Below, in pieces: positions 31,119 through 38,044 of a stretch of 38,044 bases of DNA. The stretch is from Priapulus caudatus (taxonomy: Eukaryota; Priapulida; Priapulimorpha; Priapulimorphida; Priapulidae). Each line of letters starts with the position of its first letter. The first letter of the stretch is position 1. The translations under genes and the position numbers were made by a program. The stretch lies in contig NW_014578247.1 of assembly GCF_000485595.1 (NCBI RefSeq), positions 8,094 through 46,137 of the forward strand, given 5' to 3'. The notes under the pieces are model-generated. The model saw only the letters and a program-made list of their open reading frames with translations. It had not been told where the DNA came from and did not search any database.

Positions 31119-31240
31119 TGCGTATGCGTGCGCGGCGGTGTTGGTGTGTGTGTGTGTGTGTGTGTAGTTGTAGTGTGTCTGTCATGTGTGTGTGACCTGT
31201 GCGTGCGTGCGTGCCCTGCGCCGCGATGCGCGTGGTGTGT
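31047..31240 (+). repeat. (GT)n / (GTGC)n simple repeats
   Basis: GT and GTGC/GC repeats with short interruptions, including 'gcgcggcgcgctgcgcggcg' at 31069-31088. Confidence 0.9.
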
Positions 31241-31324
31241 GTATAGGCTTTTTTTTCCATTTTTTTGTGGTAAAAAGGGGTCGGACGCGCCGTCGACGCG
31301 CCTCCCTTCTGGAGATCCGCCCGC

Positions 31325-31650
31325 TGCACGACACACCCCACACACAGCAGTGGTGCCACCCGACAGCACACACATCACACACACGACACACACACACACA
31401 ACAGCACACACAAGGCACGGCCCGGCACATATACACACAAGGAACCACACACGGACGGGGGACCACCGCATACACCACACCACACACACACCACCCACAA
31501 AACCATCACGCCACACACCACAACCACACGCGCACGACGCCTCACATGACGAGCACATCAGCACAACACCACGGAGCACATGGGGACCACACACACAGAC
31601 AACAACGCACACACGACAAGCACGAGACACCCAGCGCGCACACACACGCT
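31325..31650 (+). repeat. Diverged (CA)n tract, opposite polarity to 31047-31240
   Basis: CACA, CACG and ACCA words fill about 325 bases. With the GT tract upstream it forms a GT-core-AC arrangement around a GC-rich core (31277-31300, gacgcgccgtcgacgcgcc) that is itself near-palindromic. Frames on both strands up to 208 codons are simple-sequence artefacts. Confidence 0.85.
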
Positions 31651-31737
31651 AACAATTCCATTTATACAGTGCAATTACTAACGATGACCGCACATGGCAA
31701 ATTTGACGACCGTGGTTTGGCACGTGCGTAGCATTGC

Positions 31738-31860
31738 AGTGCTAGGGGGTCTAGGGCATGCGCCCCAGGAAAATTTTGAAATATTTAAGGCCATTTTGGG
31801 CCATATTTGAGCCGTTTTGGGGGGGCGACCGCCCCGCACCGCCCCCCCCCCCTGGTAAAC
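31738..31860 (+). repeat. Second copy of the GGGG-hairpin-AT motif
   Basis: 'ctagggggtctagggcatg' with 'cgccccaggaaaattttgaa' parallels the motif at 30775-30815. It is followed by 'ggccattttgggcc' and a run of about 13 C. Length and boundaries are unclear. Confidence 0.4.
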
Positions 31861-32180
31861 GCGCCCTGCCCAATATGCCCACTAATATCACCGTGAAATT
31901 AATAAACAATTACATAACTCCTCAGGCACACAAAAAAGAATAAACACCCACTTCCCCCACTCTATCACCGGTGTTCATATGGTACGCGGGATAATATTCA
32001 CCATCTGATATGTGCTGCCGCCCAGCGGCAACTGTTTCTAGGCGGCTAACCCCAATAGGCGCTGATGACGTAAATTCATGACGTGTGATTGTATGTATGC
32101 GCATGCTCCCCCGTTTGCGAGCGGACAATGATAATTCGCGCGTCCGCGTTCTTAATTAAAAATGCGCGCATCTTGAGTGT
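31861..32180. other. No gene seen
   Basis: Unique sequence of mixed composition leading into the GGT tract. Confidence 0.45.
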
Positions 32181-32187
32181 CTCTAAC

Positions 32188-32336
32188 CAGGGGTGGTGGT
32201 GGTGGTGGTGGTGGTGGTGGTGGGGTGGTGGGGGCTGGATGTGGTGTGGTGTGGTGTGGTGATGTGGTGGTGTGGTGGTGGTGATGGGGTGGTGGTGGTG
32301 TTGGCGGGGCGGCGAAGGTGACGGTGACGGTGACGA
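32188..32336. repeat. (GGT)n with (GGTGAC)n at its right edge
   Basis: GGT/GTGGT triplets run from about 32190, then 'ggtgacggtgacggtgac' at 32317-32334. The same (GGTGAC)n tag begins copy A at 26. On the minus strand it gives His/Pro/Thr-rich frames of no significance. Confidence 0.9.
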
Positions 32337-33315
32337 TGTTGGTGGTATGGTGGGTGCGGGGTGGGGATATCGTGCTTGTTTGGTCGGCGGGTGGGGTTGG
32401 GGTGGGGGGGGGGCGATTGTAGAAACATTTTTATGTGCAAACATATAGAGCCGATTCTGTTTCAAAACAGTTTCTCTCTTAGACCTCAACTCAGCAATGT
32501 TTCGCATGGCCATGTACCACTGTTCCTGTCCAATGGTAAGCCAAGTGCTGTCGTATTGAGTAATTGACAGAGAGATGGGTATAGGTAGTGTTCTGTGCAC
32601 TGCTCTTTAAATCGTCCGTCAGCTACGCAGTTATTTAGAGATGTGTTCAATTGTTAATTGGCCATACAAAATAATTTTTAATGCAAACAGCACAAATTTT
32701 GACAATCAAATTAGTTTTAATTTCGCACGCGCTTCTTTCACTCGCTACTCTCGTAGTTGTACGAGAATTAGCCCGAAACTTAACTGGACAGAATAAAAAT
32801 GGATCGTATTTTCGCTAGTCACAAGATGGCAGCACGGTAAGGGTAAGCCTCGAAATTACGTTCAGCAATTTTGAGCGTTCATTGATAGTGATGTTTATTT
32901 AATAGTCAGAAATGTTATTCTCCCATATTTTCGGCAAACTACGACATCGGTTGATGAAATTATATTATATTTCCGTTATTAATGAGACAGCAATTGTGGT
33001 AATAGCATTTCTATGGCCAGTTTTGGCTGAAGTAACTGTAATAAATGGAAGAGATGACGTGTTAACTTTTGTCCACTATATGAGTGATATAAATCGTTGT
33101 ATTCGCTCATTTTTTAATGCATGGGCTTTTAAGGTGGGGTATTGCGGTTGGCGGTGAACCCGACGAGCGTCAAACGCAGTGGCTGTTGCTTTGGCTTCTT
33201 GCTGCATGTGTACATGTGTAGTAATGCGTGGCGGCTAGTTATAGGGGTCGCAGCGTTTGGCGTGCCACTTTTCCACATACGTCCCCGTGAAAGATGATGC
33301 CTCGTATATATATAT
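32297..33315 (+). repeat. ~1 kb duplicated segment, copy B
   Basis: Direct copy of 1-994 with the same order of landmarks: (GGTGAC)n, 'gcgattgtag', 'tatagagccgattc', 'gacagagagatggg', 'aaatcgtccgtcagctac', 'gatggcagcacggta', 'ccccgtgaaagatgatgcc', (TA)n. Differences are mostly single-base indels. An 81-codon frame (32912-33157) exists here, but the matching part of copy A is broken in several places, so it is not conserved. Downstream of (TA)n the two copies have different neighbours. Confidence 0.85.
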
Positions 33316-33450
33316 ACACGCCACAGCCAGTCCATAATTGCGACCTATTCTGCGGATTTTTTGACGGACCCCGTGAAAGATGATGCCTCGTATATATATA
33401 TGCCACAGCCAGTCCATAATTGCGACTTATTCTGGAGGTTTTTTAACGGA
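33283..33450 (+). repeat. Tandem duplication of the copy B right end (86 + 82 bp)
   Basis: Unit 1 (33283-33368) and unit 2 (33369-33450) both start ccccgtgaaagatgatgcc, pass through (TA)n, then 'gccacagccagtccataatt', and end 'ttttttgacgga' or 'ttttttaacgga'. Unit 1 has four extra bases in the TA part. Copy A lacks the second unit. Confidence 0.9.
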
Positions 33451-33939
33451 GAAGTTGAGCCGTAAAATTTCATTAGCGGTATAATCATCGCATCGATCGG
33501 CTGTCTATACGGCGAACAGTTCGTTAGTTGCAATTAGATAGGTTTTCACAAAAGCCACTCAAACTTTAAGCCAATTAGTTGCTTCTACCCTTCCCCCCCC
33601 CCCCATCTAGTGGCAAGGCATTTCCCGGCTTTACGACTGCATTTCATACGGCGCATGTTCTGTGGTGAAGGTCTCAAAAGTCAGGATCATATAGCTCGCT
33701 TCGCGTAAAGAGTTCGAAAGTGTTTTTTTCATGCGGTGCATGCTGGCATCAGGGGGAACATCTAGCAGACCATTCGAGTCTGAACCGCCGAGTGAAAAGT
33801 AGTGATATTGATTATTTGCTTTACGCGCGCAAAAACGCCTGGATTGGCGTGAAGTAGTACATCCGACTGCTGCTATGTTTTCGTAGAAGTACATACGCTC
33901 ACGCGCTCGGCCTCGCGTACCTCTCTCGCGACTATAACT
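33451..33939. other. No gene credited
   Basis: A C-run lies near 33593-33604. An 87-codon minus frame (33631-33894) has normal composition but no recognisable domain, and its length is within chance expectation for the window. Confidence 0.4.
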
Positions 33940-33942
33940 TAT

Positions 33943-34236
33943 GCATCGTCTACACGAGGAAATTTGTCTCAGGTTGAGCGTCTATACGAGGTCTTAACTC
34001 GGGTTAAGCTAACCCGAGGGGTAAGCTAACACGAGTTATGCTTAACCCGAGTTAAGACTCGTGTAGACGCGCGAAATCGTTCAAGTGTTTTCTAGTTCTT
34101 CGTTTTTTAGTTTAAACTCGAGTTAAGTGGTAGTTATCAGTAGAATCCGTGTAGACAATGCGTATTTCTTAACTCGGGTTAAGTGTTAACTCGGGTTAGC
34201 TTAACTCGGCTTAAGGTGACTCCGTGTAGACGAGGC
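33943..34236. mobile_element. Palindrome-rich MITE-like element with TTAACTCGGGTTAA motifs
   Basis: The ends are inverted: gc(a)tcgtctacacg (33943-33956) and cgtgtagacgaggc (34223-34236), with one mismatch. TAT flanks both (33940-33942, 34237-34239). 'gtctacacgag' or its complement recurs at about 33978, 34057 and 34154. The near-palindrome cttaactcgggttaag occurs about eight times in either orientation. A sub-block (33978-34070) forms a hairpin with arms of ~31 bp. No coding capacity. It resembles the 10517-10927 element in design. Confidence 0.75.
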
Positions 34237-34239
34237 TAT

Positions 34240-34770
34240 AGTAATACGTAATCATTAATGTAGACTTTGCCCATCATTGCAAAAGCCACTCTTCAGTAAG
34301 ATTTCTTTTTAAATTTTGATCCCACTGTTAAAAAAACTACACGCGGTATGAGCTTCCAATTACCATCAATTAACCCGATTGAGTTGTGTCATTCCGAGAG
34401 AGCCAACGGTTTCCTTTTCTGATAATTAATATTGTTTGACAGCTTTGTTGTGGGTAAAGTGTCAGTTGATTGATTGATTGGTTGATTGGTTGATTGGTGG
34501 TGGGGTGATTGTTGGAGAAGGGAGGTGTGTGGCGGGAGCACTGTAAGGGGATGGTTAAAGAAGGATGGCGTGTGCACTGCGCGCGTAAATAACTCGTAAC
34601 TCGATGTTCTTCTTCGTCTGGATGTGTTTCTCGTACGTGTTTTTCCGCGTAACTCGAGTCGAATCGCTGCTCGATAGATTGGTTTAGGAAGGAGATGGAT
34701 GCGCGGTCGCATTCTCATAGCAGCTGTCTAGTCAACCGGCGATAAAAAGCCGATTCGGAATCTTTGGAAG
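34240..34770. other. No gene seen; short (TTGAT)n-like repeat
   Basis: 'gttgattgattgattggttgattgg' repeats lie at 34465-34505. The remaining sequence is unique. Confidence 0.5.
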
Positions 34771-34774
34771 CTCG

Positions 34775-34892
34775 ACACACACACACGCACGCACGCACGC
34801 ACGCACACACACATACACACTCACACGCAAGCACGCACGCACGCAAACGCACACGCACGCATGCAGACACGCCCGCGCACGCACACGCACAC
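34775..34892. repeat. (ACGC)n / (CA)n microsatellite
   Basis: CACA, ACGC and GCAAGC units, interrupted, immediately upstream of the satellite array. Confidence 0.9.
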
Positions 34893-34937
34893 GATGTCGG
34901 TTTGGAGCACTGGCAGCCGGGTTTCGTATCTCGGTCG

Positions 34938-37900
34938 CTTGCCCCTACTCTACCCCGCTCTAGCCCGTACTCTACCCCGCTCTAACCCGTACTCTACCCC
35001 GCTCCTCGCTTATCCCCGCTCTAACCCGTACTCTACCCCGCTCTACACTCCCTCTATCCCGCCGCTCTAACCGCATACTCTACCCCACTCCTACCTCCCT
35101 TATCCGCGCTCTAACCCAGTACTCTACCCGCTCTAACCTCGCTTATGCCCGCTCTAACCCGTACCTCTCTACCCCGCCTCTTACCCTCGCCTTAATCCGC
35201 TGCTAAACCCGTACTCTACCCCCGCTCTACCGTCGCCTTATCACCGCTAACTAGCCCGTACTCCTACCTCCGCTCTACTTCCCATTATTCCCGCTACTAA
35301 CCCGTACCTCCTTTATACCCCGCTCTACCTCCCTTATCCCGCATCTAACCCGTACTCTACCTTGCTCTACGCTTCCCTTTCTCCGCTCTATGCCCGTTAC
35401 TCTACCCGTCTACTTCCTTTACTCCGCTCTAACCGGGCGTACTCTACCCGCTACTACGCTCGCTTATCCGGCTCTAAACCCGTACTCTCCCTAACCTCCG
35501 CTCTATCCCGCTACTAGCGTCATGCCGTACTCTACCGCCGCTCTACCTCCCTTATCCCGCCTCTAACCCGTACTCTACCCCGCTCTACCTCGCTTATCTC
35601 CCTCTAGCCGTATCTACCCTGCTCTACGCTCCCTTATGCCCGCTTCTAACCCGTACTCTACCTCGCTCTACCTCGCTTATCCCGCCTCTAACTACCGCTA
35701 CCTCTACCCCGCTCTACCTCCCTATCCCGCTCTAAACGCCGTAACTCTACCCGCGCTCTAACCTCGCTTATCCGCTCTATACCGTACTCTACCGCGCTCT
35801 AGCCTCCCTTTATCCCGCGTCTAACCGTACTTCTTACCCCGCTCTACCTCCCTTATCCCGCTCTAACCCGCTACTCTACCGCCGCCTTCTACCTTGCCTT
35901 ATCGCCGCTCTAACCGTACTCTTTATTTTTTTTTTCCCCGCTCTACCTCGCTCTATCTCCGCCTCTACCTCTGTACTCTACCCCGCTCTACCTCCCTTTA
36001 TCGCGCTCTAAACCCGTTACCCGTCTACCCCGCTCTACTCGCCTTATCCCGCATTCTTACCCGCTTACATCTACCCGCTCTACCTCCCTTATCCCGCTTC
36101 TAACCCGCTACTCTACCCCGCTCTTACCTCCCATTATCCCGCCCCTCTAACCCGTACTCTTACCCCGCGTCTACTCGCTTATCCCGCTCATAACCCGTAC
36201 TCTACCCCGCTCTATCCTCCCTTATTTCCCGCTCTAACCCGTACTCTACCCCGCTTCTCTACCTCCCTGTATCCCGCTCTAACCCTTTACTCTACCCCGC
36301 TCTATCCTTGCTTATCCCGCTCTAACCCGTACTTGCTTACCCCGCTCTACCTCGCTTATCCCGCCTCTAACCCGTACTCTACCTCCGCGCTACCTCCCTT
36401 ATCCGCTCTAAAACCCGTACTTCTTACCCCGCCTCTACCTCTCCTTATTCCGCCTCTAAACCCGCTACTCTACCCGCCTCTTACCTTGCTATCCCGCCAT
36501 CTAACCCGTACTCTACCCCGCTCTACCTCCCTTATCCCGCTCTAACAACCCGTACTCTACCCGCCTCTACTCCCTTATCCCGCTCTAACCCGTACTTCTA
36601 ACCCCGCTCTACCTCCCTTTATCCGCTCTAGCCCGTACTTTCTACCCCGCTCTACTCCCTTATCCCGCTTCTAACCGTTACTTCATACCCCGGGCTCACC
36701 TCGCTTATTTCCGCCTCTTAACCCGTACTCGTACCCCCGCTCTACTCGCTTTATTCCCGCCTTCCTAACCCGCTACTCTACCCCGCTCTACCTCCCTTAT
36801 CGCCGCCTCTAAACACGTACTCTACCCGCTCTGACCTCGCTTATCCCGCTTCTAACCCGCTACCTCTACCCCTGCTCTAACCTCGCTTTATCCCGCTGCT
36901 ATACCGTATCTGCTACCCCGCTTCTACCTCGCTTATCCCGACCTCTAACCCGTACTCTACCCCGCTCTACCTCCCTTATTCCCGCTCTAGCCCGTTACTC
37001 TACCCGCTCTACCTCGCTTATCCCGCTCTTAACCCGTACTTCTACCTCCCGCTCTACCTCGCTTATCCCGCTCTAGCCCGCTACTCTACCCCGCTCTACC
37101 ATCGCTTATCTCCGCCTCTAACCCGTTACTCTACCCCGCCTACCTCGCTTTATCTCCGCTCTAACCTGTACTCTACCCCGCGTCTACCTCGGCTTTATCC
37201 ACGCCTCTAAACCCGCCTACTCTACCCCGCCTCTTACCTCCCTTATTCCCGCCTCTAACCCGTACTCTACCCTGCTCTACCTCCCTTTATTTCGCCGCTC
37301 TACAACCCGTTACTCTACCCGCTCTACCTCCCTTATTCCCGCTCTAACCCCGTACTCTACCCCCGCTTCTTACCTTGCTGTCATCTCCGCCTCTAACCCG
37401 TACTGCTACCGCCGTCTTCTACCTCCCTTATCCCGCTCGTAACCCGTACTCTACCACCGCGTCTACCTCCCTGTATCCCGCTCTAACCCGTACTCTACCC
37501 TGCCTCTACCTCCCTTATCCCGCTCTAACCCGCTACTCTATCCCCGCCTCTACCTCCCTTATCCCGCCCTCTAACCCGCTACTCTACCCCGCTCTACCTC
37601 GCTTAATCCCGCTCTATACCCGTACTCTACCCCGCTCTACCTCGCTTTATCCCTGCTTCAACCCGTACTCTACCCGCTCTACCTCCCTTTATCCCGCTCA
37701 TAGCCCGTAATCTCTACCCGCCTCTTACCTCCCTATCCCGCTCTAACCCGTACTCTACCCCGCTCTACCTCCCTTATCCCGCTCTAGCCCGCTTACTCTT
37801 ACCCCGCTTAACCCGTACTCTACCCCGCTCTACCTCGCTTATCCCGCTCTAACCCGTACTCTACCCGCTCTACCTCGCTTATCCCGCTCTAACCCGTACT

Positions 37901-38044
37901 CTACCCCACTCTACCCCGCTCTACCTCGCTTATCCCGCTCTAACCCGTACTATACCCTGCTCTACCCCGCTCTACCTCGTTATCTCGCTCTAACCCCGTA
38001 CTCTACCCCCGCTCTACCCCCGCTTTATCCCCGCTCTAGCCCCG
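34938..38044 (+). repeat. 41-bp satellite array, ~75 units, running off the window
   Basis: The clean unit is acccgtactctaccccgctc, tacctcgctt, atcccgctcta (41 bp; see 37815-37900). It divides into four related sub-blocks of 11, 10, 10 and 10 bases, each close to cccgctcta, and at the left edge (34938-35030) a pure 21-bp form (cccgtactctaccccgctct plus one base) occurs. A common variant has cctccctta for cctcgctta. Most units carry random one-base insertions or deletions. The array continues to the last base, so it is truncated by the window. Frames in it are artefacts. Confidence 0.95.

Noticed and set aside
31019-31731. Frames of 181-208 codons on both strands
   Set aside because: GT/AC simple repeats. 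All frames are open because of composition.
32912-33157. 81-codon frame in copy B
   Set aside because: The matching stretch of copy A has several frame-breaking indels, so the frame is not conserved between copies.
34938-38044. Possible coding repeats (YSTPLYLPYP-like peptides)
   Set aside because: The unit is 41 bp, so frames rotate, and stops (taa, tag) occur in every frame. It is a satellite.

Overview
This looks like a non-coding, repeat-dominated stretch of an animal nuclear genome, assembled from error-prone long reads. I find no intact protein-coding gene, rRNA or complete tRNA. Evidence for a eukaryote: many mono- to tetranucleotide microsatellites, several minisatellites and a satellite, small terminal-inverted-repeat (TIR) elements, a tRNA-derived SINE-like unit and a decayed PIF/Harbinger transposase. 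The TIR/DR1 element at 26435-27539 contains a hairpin head, (GTCC)n and AGGTCA half-sites, a design I associate from memory with marine invertebrates such as molluscs and echinoderms. That taxonomic hint is an inference.

Layout. 1-994 is the first copy of a ~1 kb segment whose second copy lies at 32297-33315. 996-2600 is a large fold-back with CT-rich arms that carry tandem units. 3.7-8 kb holds minisatellites (28 bp, 113 bp, ~49-63 bp on the minus strand, 45 bp) and a SINE-like unit (5268-5477). 8-10 kb is mostly unique sequence with one weak exon candidate. 9.97-11.3 kb holds three short TIR elements in a row: a TTAA-flanked one, a highly palindromic one and a TA-flanked one. 12765-13102 is a 17-bp minisatellite with a three-unit higher-order pattern. 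15241-15569 is a long imperfect palindrome. 16233-18100 is a complete but dead Harbinger-type element. 18636-19266 is a 49-59-bp tandem array that ends at a 25-N gap. 19.3-26.4 kb is largely featureless. 26435-27539 is the TIR/DR1 element with a TTTA duplication. 29.7-32.3 kb is AC/GT/GGT simple sequence. 33943-34236 is a second palindromic element whose end motif resembles that of the element at 10.5 kb. 34938-38044 is a 41-bp satellite that runs off the window.

No genes work together here. The biology visible is transposable-element decay and tandem-repeat turnover. The best-supported functional relic is the minus-strand Harbinger transposase pseudogene (16640-17552), recognised by several family motifs in order. 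The longest open frames (60-320 codons) fall almost entirely in tandem repeats and I treat them as artefacts. Many single-base indels between repeat copies, two isolated Ns and one N gap mean that exact unit lengths and frames should be taken as approximate.
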